A stretch of DNA of 64,000 nt, from assembly GCA_963753845.1 (NCBI GenBank), contig CAVWEI010000001.1:434001-498000 (forward strand), read 5' to 3'. The notes under the pieces are model-generated. The model saw nothing but the letters and a program-made list of their open reading frames with translations. It was not told the origin of the DNA and did not search any database. Of this stretch, positions 44,471-53,363 are shown one piece after another; positions within the stretch are counted from its first letter, which is position 1; the number at the start of each line of letters is the position of its first letter. The stretch comes from Thiosocius sp963753845 (GTDB taxonomy: Bacteria > Pseudomonadota > Gammaproteobacteria > Chromatiales > Chromatiaceae). Made by a program: the position numbers and the translations under genes.

Positions 44471-45010
44471 TTACTCCGTTGTGCTGGCCGCTGGGGCAGG
44501 GTGCGGGTAGATGGCCAGTTCCATCGCGTGCCGGTGGGGATCAGGGTCATCGACGGTCTGCACCAAGGCGATGGCGGCTTGGTAATGATCCGGCAGGCGG
44601 TTTTCGCGCGCGCCACGCAGGACGTGTTCGAGGTACCAGGGGTAGGGTCGGAGGGTCGGGTCCACATGGGTGGCGTAAAAGGTGATGGCAAGGGACTCGG
44701 TGCCGTCGGCCAGTCGCACGGTCACCGATTTCTGCTCGTAGCCCCGGCCCAGACCCTCGATATCGTCCAGCCGTGGTTTGTGCCGCGGGTCCATGCGGTA
44801 GAGCACGCCGTGCACCCTGTCGCGGTCATCCCTGCTCAGCGCGGCGTCACACTTGGCCGACCCGTCCCTCCCGACCTTGTGGAACGTCAGGCGGTGACCT
44901 TGCAGCACGGCAGGTTGCAGTGCGCAGGCCGAAGGCACGCGTTGCTGCAGGCGTCGGGTCGACATGTTGGAGCCATAGGCAAAATAGAGCATCGTTTGGT
45001 ACGGGGGCAT
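44471..45010 (-). CDS. Gamma-glutamylcyclotransferase family protein
   Basis: 179 residues. Substrate loop LYFAYGSNMSTRRL at the N-terminus, catalytic Glu in LDDIEGLGRGYEQ, and FYATHVDPTLRPYPWYLEHV. The family converts gamma-glutamyl peptides to 5-oxoproline or is related to such enzymes, in the cytosol. It is upstream of DUF3465 on the same strand. The exact substrate cannot be read from the sequence. Confidence 0.9.
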   Translation of the reverse strand: MPPYQTMLYFAYGSNMSTRRLQQRVPSACALQPAVLQGHRLTFHKVGRDGSAKCDAALSRDDRDRVHGVLYRMDPRHKPRLDDIEGLGRGYEQKSVTVRLADGTESLAITFYATHVDPTLRPYPWYLEHVLRGARENRLPDHYQAAIALVQTVDDPDPHRHAMELAIYPHPAPAASTTE

Positions 45011-45067
45011 GCGCAGGCGGGGCGGTCAGGCTCGGCCTGTGGAATCACCCCTGTTCGCCAGGCCCGG

Positions 45068-45355
45068 TCACTCGTGCGCGATCGGTTTGTCGGTAAACAA
45101 GTAGTCCTTCAGCTCCTTGTCGAAGCGTGGATCCTGGCGTCGAATCCATTCCAGGACCATCGCGGCGTGCTCTTTTTCCTCGTCGCGGTTGTGGGCGAGG
45201 ATAGCCTTGAGCTCGGAGTTCTTGCATGCGTCCACGCGCTGGTTGTACCAGTCGACGGCCTCCAGTTCCTCCATCAGTGACACGATGGCACGGTGCATAT
45301 CGCGGGTCGTGTCGGAAAGTTCTTCTATCGGCTCGTGATAGCCTTCGTTCGACAT
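45068..45355 (-). CDS. EncFtn-type (encapsulated) ferritin-like protein, no targeting peptide
   Basis: 95 residues. Sequence pattern HEPIEELSDTTRDMHRAIVS, MEELEAVDWYNQR, NRDEEKEHAAMVLEW, YLFT is that of EncFtn, with the ferroxidase Glu32, Trp36, Tyr37, Glu62 and His63 (numbering here). EncFtn proteins oxidise Fe(II) as decameric rings inside encapsulin shells and usually end in a shell-binding peptide. This one ends TDKPIAHE right after the conserved core, so no targeting peptide is present, and no encapsulin gene is in the window. Its role may be free iron oxidation. A good AGGCAGAAATG start region at 45355 supports the start. Confidence 0.93.
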   Translation of the reverse strand: MSNEGYHEPIEELSDTTRDMHRAIVSLMEELEAVDWYNQRVDACKNSELKAILAHNRDEEKEHAAMVLEWIRRQDPRFDKELKDYLFTDKPIAHE

Positions 45356-45470
45356 TTCTGCCTCCCAGGTCGTTGGTATTCTGTCGCCCTATGATAAACG
45401 CAATACACGGCGATTGGCGCCCGCCCCGTGGGCGCGATGCAGGTTGCGCAGCAAGACCACTGCATACGGG

Positions 45471-45863
45471 CTATCGGGCCGGGCGCGCAGCATGAAAGAC
45501 ATAGGGCATGATCAGCACCCAGACCAGGAAAAGGACCCACACCCGGCCTGCGGTCAGGTCGTAGTCATCCCACAGCCGTTCCCAGTCGTGCCCAACGACG
45601 AAATGGCCGAAGGTGAATTCGAAGCCGATCGTAAGAAGCAGCCAGGCAGCACCGACCGTCCATGCCTCGGCCGGCCCCGGCAATGGCCAGCGGCGCGAGA
45701 GCATCCAGGCGAAAAGGCCCGTAAAAAGCATGCCCAACGCGGTCGAGACCTGGTGTGCAGCCAGTTCCTGCAGCTGTCTGCCGTAGGTGAACTCACGCAG
45801 CACACCGTTGGCGACCGCGATCAGCATTAGGATCAGCCAGGCGGAAATGTGACGGACGATCAT
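45471..45863 (-). CDS. Integral membrane protein of unknown function
   Basis: 130 residues with four predicted membrane helices (ISAWLILMLIAVANGVL, GMLFTGLFAWML, WTVGAAWLLLTIGFEF, VWVLFLVWVLIMPYVF). HFVVGHDWERLWDDYDLTAGR between helices three and four is polar and Trp/Asp-rich. No family recognised with certainty. It lies 8 bases after the macrodomain gene on the same strand. Confidence 0.75.
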   Translation of the reverse strand: MIVRHISAWLILMLIAVANGVLREFTYGRQLQELAAHQVSTALGMLFTGLFAWMLSRRWPLPGPAEAWTVGAAWLLLTIGFEFTFGHFVVGHDWERLWDDYDLTAGRVWVLFLVWVLIMPYVFHAARPAR

Positions 45864-45870
45864 GTCGGAT

Positions 45871-46389
45871 TCAGGCCGGGGACTCGGCGAGGAGCCGTTT
45901 GTATATCTGCAGATCCTCTGCGGAAAAGCAGCAGAAGATCACCTGTTCGATGGTCGTGTTGCTGGCCATTGAGGACCGCACCGTGTTGACTGCGATCCTT
46001 GCCGCCAGTTCGGCCGGGTAACCGTAGACTCCGGTACTGATGCCGGGGAAGGCGAGCGAGCGTACCTCATGCCGGATGGCCAGTTCGATACAACGTTCAT
46101 AGCAGGAGGCGAGCAGCTCGGGCTCGCCACGGGCGCCACCTCGCCAGACCGGTCCCACGGTGTGGATGACATACCTGGCCGGCAGCCGGTACGCACCGGT
46201 GATCCTGGCGTCACCGGTGTCGCAACCACCGAGTTGTCGACACTCGCGCAGGAGTTCGGGACCCGCGGCCCGGTGTATGGCGCCGTCCACCCCGCCGCCG
46301 CCGAGCAGTGAGTTGTTGGCCGCGTTGACGATTGCGTCGACCTGCAGCGTGGTGATGTCTGCCCTGAGGGCGTCGAGTCTAAGTGGCAT
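45871..46389 (-). CDS. Macrodomain protein (O-acetyl-ADP-ribose deacetylase type)
   Basis: 172 residues from ATG 46389 (MPLRLDALRADITTL); an ATG at 46452 is also in frame. The macrodomain signature is DAIVNAANNSLLGGGGVDGAIHRAAGPEL, AYRLPARYVIHTVGP, and SLAFPGISTGVYGYP, close to E. coli YmdB. It hydrolyses O-acetyl-ADP-ribose or removes ADP-ribose from substrates in the cytosol. No sirtuin gene is adjacent. Confidence 0.93.
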   Translation of the reverse strand: MPLRLDALRADITTLQVDAIVNAANNSLLGGGGVDGAIHRAAGPELLRECRQLGGCDTGDARITGAYRLPARYVIHTVGPVWRGGARGEPELLASCYERCIELAIRHEVRSLAFPGISTGVYGYPAELAARIAVNTVRSSMASNTTIEQVIFCCFSAEDLQIYKRLLAESPA

Positions 46390-46462
46390 CCGGATTGCGC
46401 CGCGATTCAAGGCGGACCCGGCTTGCAGGTGCCTGTCGCGTGCGTGCGCCATCTTCCCGAGC

Positions 46463-47353
46463 TCATTTGGAGCGGCCCCTCAAGACTTTGATCAATGCAC
46501 TGTGATCGAGATCGCCATGTCCGTTCTCGATCAGCGACTTGTAAAGCGATAGGTTGAGCGCCGTGGCGGGCAGGGTCTGGTTGTATTTTTTGCCGAGTTC
46601 AATAGCCTGCTCCAGGTCCTTTTGCTGCGTGGTCGCCTTCGCGCCCGGCATGAAGTCATTGTCGATCATCCGCTTGCCGTGCACCTCCAGTACGCGCGAG
46701 GCGGCAAACCCACCCATCAAGGCATCACGCACCTTGGCGGGATCGACACCGGCGCTTTCCGCCAGCGCCAGCGCCTCGGCCACGGCACCTATGTTGAGTC
46801 CGACGATGACCTGGTTCGCGGCCTTCGCGACCTGGCCCGCGCCGACCCCGCCGACATGTGTGAAAGCGGCACCGAGGACGTCGAACACCGGGCGTGCGCG
46901 CTCCATCGTGCCGGGTTCCCCACCCGCCATGATGGACAGGGTACCGTCGATGGCGCCGATCTCGCCGCCCGAGACCGGTGCATCGATGTAGCTGGCCCCT
47001 GCCTGCCGGATACGGGCGGCGAACTCACGTGTCGCTACCACCGCTGTGGTCCCCATATCGATGACCAATGAGCCTTCCTGCAGGCCGTCGATCAGGCCAT
47101 TGGCACCGAACAGGACCTGGTCCACCGCCGGGGTGTCGGAGACCATCACCAGGATGACCCCCGCATCACGGGCCACTTCGGCAGGTGTTGCCGCAGGCAC
47201 GATGCCGGGGCGCCGGATCTGCTCGGCCACGCCAGGGCTGCGATTGTGGACGACCATGCGCGCGCCCGCCCTGTGCAGATTCAGGCACATCGGCCGGCCC
47301 ATCAGACCCAGCCCGACAAAACCCAGGGTGTATCCTTCGAGCATTTTTTTCAT
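46463..47353 (-). CDS. NAD(P)-dependent beta-hydroxyacid dehydrogenase (GarR/MmsB-type)
   Basis: 296 residues. Rossmann motif TLGFVGLGLMGRPMCLNLHRAG, substrate motif YIDAPVSGGEIGAIDGTLSIMAGG, catalytic Lys in GQVAKAANQVIVGLNIG. This places it in the 3-hydroxyisobutyrate / 2-hydroxy-3-oxopropionate (tartronate semialdehyde) reductase family. Nearby MmsA-like, GlcG-like and hydroxypyruvate-reductase-like genes fit either tartronate semialdehyde reduction or valine-type breakdown. Which one cannot be decided from sequence alone. Confidence 0.9.
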   Translation of the reverse strand: MKKMLEGYTLGFVGLGLMGRPMCLNLHRAGARMVVHNRSPGVAEQIRRPGIVPAATPAEVARDAGVILVMVSDTPAVDQVLFGANGLIDGLQEGSLVIDMGTTAVVATREFAARIRQAGASYIDAPVSGGEIGAIDGTLSIMAGGEPGTMERARPVFDVLGAAFTHVGGVGAGQVAKAANQVIVGLNIGAVAEALALAESAGVDPAKVRDALMGGFAASRVLEVHGKRMIDNDFMPGAKATTQQKDLEQAIELGKKYNQTLPATALNLSLYKSLIENGHGDLDHSALIKVLRGRSK

Positions 47354-47438
47354 ATCGAAGTCACTTTGTTGTCCACTCGGACCGGGGCTACTTTAGCTCA
47401 AACCTGAATTCGCCGGTTCAACGCCGAGCCATGCCTGT

Positions 47439-48728
47439 TCAGTGCAAGTGCCTGCAGCGGGTTTCGCGTGTAAAGAGGATGAGTATGAAGGCGAGGGTAA
47501 GCCAGGCCAGCATCAGACTGAAGCCGCTGCGATAGGCCTCGAGACCGTAGACACGTACACCGTCGACCATTTCCCCTTGCCAGGATCGATCAAGCATCCA
47601 GCCCACGGCGGGTTGCAGCAGCATGGGGCCCATCATCACCCCCATGTTGACCAGGCCCGAGGCGGTGCCCGCGAGGTGCGCAGGTGCCGATTCCTTGGCG
47701 AAGGCGAATCCGATGATCATGTTGCCCGAGAAGAAACCGACCAGCAGCAAAAGCAGCGTCAGCAGGCCGATCGGCAGGGCGGGCAGCATCAGAATCAGCC
47801 CCCAGCCCAGCAGTATCACCAGGCAGCCGAGGATATAGAGTGGTTTGCGCCTGCCGAGCCGATCGGATAGCCAGCCGAATATGGGGCCGCCGATCGCCCA
47901 TGCGATCAACAATGCCGAGCAGAGCGCGGCGGCCGAGGTCTTTTCCACACCATAGTGTGTGGTTAGATAGGGCACACCCCAGAGCCCGGCAAAGGTGAGC
48001 ACGCTGCCGACCACCCCACCCGGGATCAGGTACAGCAACCAGGTGTTGCGATAACGAAGCACCTCACGGATACCAGTCATCACACCTGTACGAATCCTGG
48101 TTTCGTCATCCCTTTGCCGTGCGGCGTAGCTTGAGTAGCCCCTGTCATCGGGATCGTCACGGACGATCGCCCAGATGCCAATTGCGACGAGGGCCGTAAC
48201 GGCCGCCGATACCAACATGACCGGGCGCCAGCCGAATGCGTCGATCAGCAGGCCAAGGGGGACGCCTGCGAACACCCCACCGATCACACCACACATCAGT
48301 GCCAGGCCCGAGGCGAGGGCATATTGGCCGGGCGGCAGCCAGTGGGCGGCCAGCTTGAGCATGCCGACAAAGGCGACGGCAACCGACCCGCCTATCATGA
48401 GTCGGCCGACGTTGGCCCACCACGCATCGGCGGCGATGGCGAACAGCAGGGTGCCGAGGGCCGCCACTGCCGCGCCGAGTGTCAGCAGACGTCTCGGTCC
48501 CCAGTGATCGGCGAGCAGCCCGGTGGGTACCTGCATGGCGACGTAGCTGTAGAAATAGAAGGCCGACAGATTTCCAAGGGCCGCTGCGCTGAGACCGAAA
48601 TCGGACATCAGTTCGACGGTCATCACGCCCGGTGCAACACGCTGGTAGAAACCGACCAGGTACAGCAGGGCTCCCAGGCCCCATACCGTCCAGGACAGCC
48701 TCAATGGTGGAAACGGTTTGGCGTGCAT
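47439..48728 (-). CDS. MFS transporter
   Basis: 429 residues from ATG 48728 (MHAKPFPPLRLSWTVWGLG). About twelve membrane helices with the MFS loop motif GLLADHWGPRRLLTLG between helices 2 and 3 and GWLSDRLGRRKPLYILG between 8 and 9. It resembles organic acid or anion:cation symporters; the substrate is unknown. It lies in a run of small-acid metabolism genes, so it may import a related compound. Confidence 0.9.
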   Translation of the reverse strand: MHAKPFPPLRLSWTVWGLGALLYLVGFYQRVAPGVMTVELMSDFGLSAAALGNLSAFYFYSYVAMQVPTGLLADHWGPRRLLTLGAAVAALGTLLFAIAADAWWANVGRLMIGGSVAVAFVGMLKLAAHWLPPGQYALASGLALMCGVIGGVFAGVPLGLLIDAFGWRPVMLVSAAVTALVAIGIWAIVRDDPDDRGYSSYAARQRDDETRIRTGVMTGIREVLRYRNTWLLYLIPGGVVGSVLTFAGLWGVPYLTTHYGVEKTSAAALCSALLIAWAIGGPIFGWLSDRLGRRKPLYILGCLVILLGWGLILMLPALPIGLLTLLLLLVGFFSGNMIIGFAFAKESAPAHLAGTASGLVNMGVMMGPMLLQPAVGWMLDRSWQGEMVDGVRVYGLEAYRSGFSLMLAWLTLAFILILFTRETRCRHLH

Positions 48729-48798
48729 CGGCGGCTTCGTGCAGTTGAGTTTTCGGGGGCGGCATGCAGTCCAGGTTTCGAACCGTGGGTGGCGCCCT

Positions 48799-49227
48799 CT
48801 ATCCCAATCCGATCGCCTCGATGCCGGCCCTGGCGCAGATCTCGTCTTGGTCTGACGGTCCCCCGGCCACGCCGACAGCGCCGAGGACCTGCCCCGACCG
48901 GTCACGAATCAAGAGCCCGCCCGGGAGCGGGACGACCTGACCTTCGGACATGGCATTGAGCGCATTGATGAAGCCCTTTTGCAGGCTGTCCTGTTCGTAG
49001 CGTTCTGCGATATTGCGCGAATCGGTCGCGAGTCCGAGCGCGCCCCATGCCTTTGCCTGGCAGATCTTGACCCTCAGAAAAGACACACCGTCCTCGCGCT
49101 GCAGCGACTTGAGATGCCCTCCGGCGTCGAGAACGGCAACGCACAGCGGCGGAAGGTTCATCTCCCGCGCCATTGCGAGTGTGGCCTCGGTCAGCCGATT
49201 GGCCTGCGCCAGTGTGAGTTCCGACAT
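48799..49227 (-). CDS. GlcG/HbpS family protein
   Basis: 142 residues. LTLAQANRLTEATLAMARE, PPLCVAVLDAGGHLKSLQREDG, ATDSRNIAERYE and VVPLPGGLLIRDRSGQVLGAVGVAGG are the family pattern. GlcG lies in glycolate operons of E. coli, and HbpS binds heme; here the metabolic context favours the GlcG sense. It is soluble, without a signal. It is divergent from the hydroxypyruvate reductase gene. Confidence 0.88.
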   Translation of the reverse strand: MSELTLAQANRLTEATLAMAREMNLPPLCVAVLDAGGHLKSLQREDGVSFLRVKICQAKAWGALGLATDSRNIAERYEQDSLQKGFINALNAMSEGQVVPLPGGLLIRDRSGQVLGAVGVAGGPSDQDEICARAGIEAIGLG

Positions 49228-49382
49228 ATTAGGGATCCCTTGATTTTCCCGCTGGAGGCCCCGTGGCGTGAAGGCCTATTGTGGGATGCTAGCCCAGTCG
49301 TTATCGTTGTGCGAAAAGAAAGCGTTACGCACGAGGGTGATACGGATATGCCATCGTGCACTGCCTTGGGATGATAGAACTG

Positions 49383-50348
49383 ATGAGCAAAAAGGCCGTT
49401 GTTCTGGTGACACGCAGGCTTCCGCAGGCCGTCGAAGACCGTCTGGCACGTGACTACGACGCCCGCTTCAATGCCCAGGACCGCGTTTATACCAGCGATG
49501 AGCTGATCGAGCTGGCCGCCGGTGCCGATGCGGTCATCCCCTGTCACACCGAAAAACTCAATGCCGAGGCGATTGCGCGCCTGCCGGACAGCATACGCGC
49601 CATCTGTAGCTTTTCGGTCGGCTACGACCATATCGACCTTGCTGCAGCAAAAGCGCGCGGAATCGCCGTGACGAATACGCCCGACGTTCTCAGTGACGCC
49701 ACGGCCGAGATTGCGATACTGCTGATGTTGGGTGCGGCCCGGCGGGCTCATGAAGGTGAGCGCCAGATCCGAACCGGGACATGGGCGGACTGGAGTGCCA
49801 CCTACCAGTTGGGAGTCCAGGTCACCGGCAAGCGTCTGGGGATCCTCGGCATGGGAAGGGTCGGGCAGATCATGGCCAGACGGGCGCGTGGATTCGATAT
49901 GCAGATCCACTACTACAACAGGCATCGACTGGCCGCGGAACTGGAGTCGGGAGCGGTCTATCACGACAATGTGGAAGCGTTGTTACCTCATTGCGATTTT
50001 CTCTCCATCCATTGTCCGGCGACGCCCGAAACCCACCATTTGCTGAATGCGCGACGCATAGCCCTGCTGCCGGACGACGCCGTGGTTGTCAACACCGCGC
50101 GTGGCGCAGTGGTCGACGACGATGCGCTGATTGCCGCGCTGCGCGCAGGCAAGCTGTTCGCCGCGGGCCTGGATGTCTTCAACAACGAGCCGAACATCGA
50201 TCCGCGTTACAGGGACCTCGACAATACCTTCCTGTTGCCGCACATCGGTAGTGCAACACGCGAGACCCGTGATGCCATGGGTTTCCGTGCCCTGGACAAC
50301 CTGGATGCGATCATGGCCGGCAAGGAGCCGCGCGATCGTCTGGCGTGA
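49383..50348 (+). CDS. D-isomer 2-hydroxyacid dehydrogenase (glyoxylate/hydroxypyruvate reductase)
   Basis: 321 residues from ATG 49383 (MSKKAVVLVTRRLP); ATG 49371 and GTG 49356 are alternatives. NAD(P) motif LGILGMGRVGQIMARRA, catalytic Arg in NTARGAVVDDDAL, Glu in FNNEPNIDPRY, and His in LPHIGSATRETRDAM. It reduces glyoxylate or hydroxypyruvate or oxidises D-glycerate. It is divergent from the GlcG-like gene and close to a tartronate semialdehyde reductase-type gene, pointing to C2/C3 acid metabolism. Confidence 0.93.
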   Translation: MSKKAVVLVTRRLPQAVEDRLARDYDARFNAQDRVYTSDELIELAAGADAVIPCHTEKLNAEAIARLPDSIRAICSFSVGYDHIDLAAAKARGIAVTNTPDVLSDATAEIAILLMLGAARRAHEGERQIRTGTWADWSATYQLGVQVTGKRLGILGMGRVGQIMARRARGFDMQIHYYNRHRLAAELESGAVYHDNVEALLPHCDFLSIHCPATPETHHLLNARRIALLPDDAVVVNTARGAVVDDDALIAALRAGKLFAAGLDVFNNEPNIDPRYRDLDNTFLLPHIGSATRETRDAMGFRALDNLDAIMAGKEPRDRLA

Positions 50349-50389
50349 GTAAGATTCGTCGTGGCGTGGCGTCCGTGCCCCGAATGGAT

Positions 50390-50554
50390 TCATTTCGATT
50401 TGGAGTGGAAGGTCTGCCAGAAATCGTAGGTAGCCAAGGCGGAAACCACCGCGATCACGATGATCAGGTCGATGTCCGGCACAAATACGGCGACGATCAC
50501 CAGTGAGGCGATCATCATCGAGAGTGCCAAAATTGCCATGATTTTGTCAGACAT
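50390..50554 (-). CDS. Small membrane protein, 54 residues
   Basis: ATG at 50554 follows AAGGTGA at a six-base spacing. The protein starts MSDKIMAILALSMMIASLVI and has two hydrophobic segments (IMAILALSMMIASLVIVAVF and IDLIIVIAVVSALATY) with the acidic link VPDID, ending WQTFHSKSK. The codons are GC-rich at third positions. It lies 30 bases after the amidase stop on the same strand, so it may be the last gene of the TRAP/amidase transcript. No family recognised. Confidence 0.75.
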   Translation of the reverse strand: MSDKIMAILALSMMIASLVIVAVFVPDIDLIIVIAVVSALATYDFWQTFHSKSK

Positions 50555-50584
50555 ATCTGTTCACCTTGCCTTGGCCCGATGCTT

Positions 50585-51922
50585 TCAGGCGCTCAAATTT
50601 CGCACCAGCCAGCGCGCGGTGCGCAGCAGGCGGCCATCGTCGTTGCGTGGCCCGATCAGCTGCACGCCGATGGGCATTCCATTGGCCCCGGTCAGCAGCG
50701 GCAGGGTTACCGCCGGAACACCCAGGAATGACCACAACACATTGAATGCGGCGCTGCCGGTGCTTCCCAATCCGACCGGTGCCTCGCCCGGCGCCGCCGG
50801 TGTGACGATTGCGTCATAGCGCCCAAATATCTCTCCCAGTCCGGCGTAGAGGGTCTCACGCCAGTCCAGCGCTGCGAGATAGGCTTCCGCGGAGACCGTG
50901 CGGCCCTCTTCGATTGCGCCGCGCGTCTCAGCGGCCAGGCGCTCTGATCCCCGATCGTAGTAGCGGCGCAGGTTGTGCGCCATCTCGGCAAGCATGATGC
51001 GGCGGTGCGCCGCCGACCCCTCGGCGAAGATCCCTGGAAGCTCGACCTCATCGCAGCGGTCGCCGAGCGCCTCGACCAGCTCCGCAAATCCCTCGGCACA
51101 GTCTGCATCGATGTCCGCCCAGGCCGGCGTTTTGACGAACGCCAGCTGTGGTGTAACCGGGGGTTCGCTCAAGGCGGTCTCCAGCAGTCGTGGCGGCGCC
51201 ATCGGTACACTGTCTGGGTCGGCCGCATCGTGACCTGCGAGCACGTCGGCGAGCAGGGCGGCATCTTCCACCGTGCGTGCGAAAGTGCCGACCGTGTCGA
51301 GCCGCCGTGAGGTGCGCAACACCCCAGTGCGCGGGATCAGGCCGAAGGTGGGTTTGAAGCCGACCACGCCGCAGAACGAGGCAGGCCGGATCACCGAACC
51401 CCCGGTCTGGGTGCCGACCGCGAAAGGGACCATGCCGCTGGAGACGGCGGCGGCGGAGCCCGAGGATGATCCACCCGGTGTGCGCTCGGGGTTGTGCGGA
51501 TTGCGCGTCTTTCCCGGCGCCAGGTAGGCACATTCCGCAGTGACCGTCTTGCCCGGAATTACCGCGCCGGCGGCTCGCAGGCGTGCGACCAGCCAGGCGT
51601 CGTCGGTCGGCCGACGTCCGGCATCGAGCGCATTGCCGTTTTCGGTAGGCAGGTTGCGAGTATCGATGATGTCCTTGATGCCCACCGGCAGCCCATGCAG
51701 TGCCCCAAGCGGCCGCCCGGTCTGGCGATAGTCATCGAGCATCCGGGCTTGGTTCAGCGCCAGTTCTTCATCGATGCAGGCCCATGCCTGCACGACCGGT
51801 TCGCGCGCGGCGATCCGGCCCAGGCATGCATTTATGAGTTCGGTCGCGCGAAGCGACCCGCTAGCCAGACGTTCGCGTGCCTCGAGCGCGGTCAGGTCCG
51901 CCGGGTCGGTCATCCCGCTCAT
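50585..51922 (-). CDS. Amidase (amidase signature family)
   Basis: 445 residues from ATG 51922 (MSGMTDPADLTALEARERL), which has AAGGAA about ten bases upstream; an in-frame ATG at 51949 lies inside the TRAP permease gene. The Ser-cisSer-Lys triad is visible: Lys in GLPVGIKDIIDT, Ser in PGGSSSGSAAAVSSG and Ser in TGGSVIRPASFCGVVGFKPT. Such enzymes hydrolyse small amides, carbamates or allophanate, or act as GatA. GatB and GatC are not adjacent, so a catabolic amidase is likelier. It lies directly after the TRAP transporter genes, suggesting an imported amide. Confidence 0.92.
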   Translation of the reverse strand: MSGMTDPADLTALEARERLASGSLRATELINACLGRIAAREPVVQAWACIDEELALNQARMLDDYRQTGRPLGALHGLPVGIKDIIDTRNLPTENGNALDAGRRPTDDAWLVARLRAAGAVIPGKTVTAECAYLAPGKTRNPHNPERTPGGSSSGSAAAVSSGMVPFAVGTQTGGSVIRPASFCGVVGFKPTFGLIPRTGVLRTSRRLDTVGTFARTVEDAALLADVLAGHDAADPDSVPMAPPRLLETALSEPPVTPQLAFVKTPAWADIDADCAEGFAELVEALGDRCDEVELPGIFAEGSAAHRRIMLAEMAHNLRRYYDRGSERLAAETRGAIEEGRTVSAEAYLAALDWRETLYAGLGEIFGRYDAIVTPAAPGEAPVGLGSTGSAAFNVLWSFLGVPAVTLPLLTGANGMPIGVQLIGPRNDDGRLLRTARWLVRNLSA

Positions 51923-51935
51923 CGGCAGTGGTTCC

Positions 51936-53360
51936 TTAACGCCCACCATACACCTGGTCAGGCAGCCAGAATGCGATCTGCGGGAACTGGTACAGAATGA
52001 TCATGGCGAAGATCACCATCGCCAGGAACGGGTAGTTGCCCTTGAAGATATCGTTGAGCTGGACATGCGGTGGCGCTATGCCTTTCAAATAGTATGCCGA
52101 CATCGCCATCGGCGGCGTCAGGAACGAGGTCTGCAGGTTGAGTGCGACCAGGATGCCGAAGAACAGCGGGTCGATGCCGAAATGCGGCAGCAGCGGCAGG
52201 AAGATCGGCACGAAGATGATGATGATCTCCGACCACTCCAGCGGCCAGCCGAGGATGAAGATGATGATCTGGGCCATGATCAGGAACATGATCGGCGAGA
52301 TCTCCAAGCCAGTGACGAATTCACTGATGATCTGTTCGCCGCCCAGATAGGAGAACACCGACGAGAAGGTCCAGGAGCCGACGAACAGCCAGCACACCAT
52401 CGCCGTCGTGCGCACCGTCAGGTAGACCGATTCACGCAGGCGCTGCCAGGTGAACGCGCGGTAGGCGAAGGTGAGCAACAGGCCACCCAGCGCACCCACG
52501 GCGGCCGCCTCGGACGGAGTCGCCAGTCCGAACAGGATTGCGCCGAGTACCGCAAGGATCAGAAACGCGAGCGGGAAGAACGAAGTCAGCAGCCGCCACA
52601 TGATCTCGAGCGTCGTGATATCGCCGACCTCTTCCTTGGTCGGCTTGGGCGCCAGGTGCGGCTGCAACATCGAGCGCACGACCACATAAACTACATACAG
52701 GCCGGCCAGCAGCAGGCCCGGGAACAGCGCCCCCGCATACAGCTTCACGATCGAGACACCCGAGGCTGCCGCGTAAACGATCAGCATGATCGACGGCGGG
52801 ATCAGGATGCCCAGGGTGCCACCTGCGCAGATGACGCCTGCGGCCAGGCTGACATCGTAACGTGCCTTGAGCATCGCCGGAAACGCCAGCAGGCCCATCA
52901 GGGTCACGACTGCGCCGACGATGCCGGTGGCGGTGGCGAACAGGGTGCAGGTGATCAGGGCGGCCACGGCCATGGATCCGGGCACACGGCGCGCCGCAAT
53001 ATTCAGGGTTTGAAACAGTCGGGCCACGATGTTCGCGCGTTCGACGATATAACCCATGAACAGGAACAATGGGACCGCGGTAAGGACGTCATTCGCCATG
53101 ACCGAGTAGGTCTGGTTGACGAACAGATCGAATATCCGGTTGTTGAACAGTCCCTCGACCCACAGCTCCGACTGGGTAAACTGATCCGCCCCGGCCTCGA
53201 CAGCCTTGTTGTAGGACCGCCACATACGGTCAGGGTCGAAATAGGCGTAGTAGCCGAACCCGATACCCATCGCCATCAATGTGAAGGCGACCGGGAAACC
53301 GAGCAGGATGATAAACAGGAAGATCGCCAGCATGCTGAGCGCGACGATTGGATCAGACAT
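51936..53360 (-). CDS. TRAP transporter large permease (DctM)
   Basis: 474 residues with about 12-13 membrane helices (MLAIFLFIILLGFPVAFTLM; LVTLMGLLAFPAML-type core; ICAGGTLGILIPPSIMLIVY). The GGTLGILIPPSI motif is typical of DctM. It is longer than classic DctM because of a loop insert around DPDRMWRSYNKAVEAGADQF, as in FcbT/DctM subfamily members. It drives sodium-coupled import with DctQ and DctP. The start is three bases from the DctQ stop. Confidence 0.93.
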   Translation of the reverse strand: MSDPIVALSMLAIFLFIILLGFPVAFTLMAMGIGFGYYAYFDPDRMWRSYNKAVEAGADQFTQSELWVEGLFNNRIFDLFVNQTYSVMANDVLTAVPLFLFMGYIVERANIVARLFQTLNIAARRVPGSMAVAALITCTLFATATGIVGAVVTLMGLLAFPAMLKARYDVSLAAGVICAGGTLGILIPPSIMLIVYAAASGVSIVKLYAGALFPGLLLAGLYVVYVVVRSMLQPHLAPKPTKEEVGDITTLEIMWRLLTSFFPLAFLILAVLGAILFGLATPSEAAAVGALGGLLLTFAYRAFTWQRLRESVYLTVRTTAMVCWLFVGSWTFSSVFSYLGGEQIISEFVTGLEISPIMFLIMAQIIIFILGWPLEWSEIIIIFVPIFLPLLPHFGIDPLFFGILVALNLQTSFLTPPMAMSAYYLKGIAPPHVQLNDIFKGNYPFLAMVIFAMIILYQFPQIAFWLPDQVYGGR

Positions 53361-53363
53361 GGT

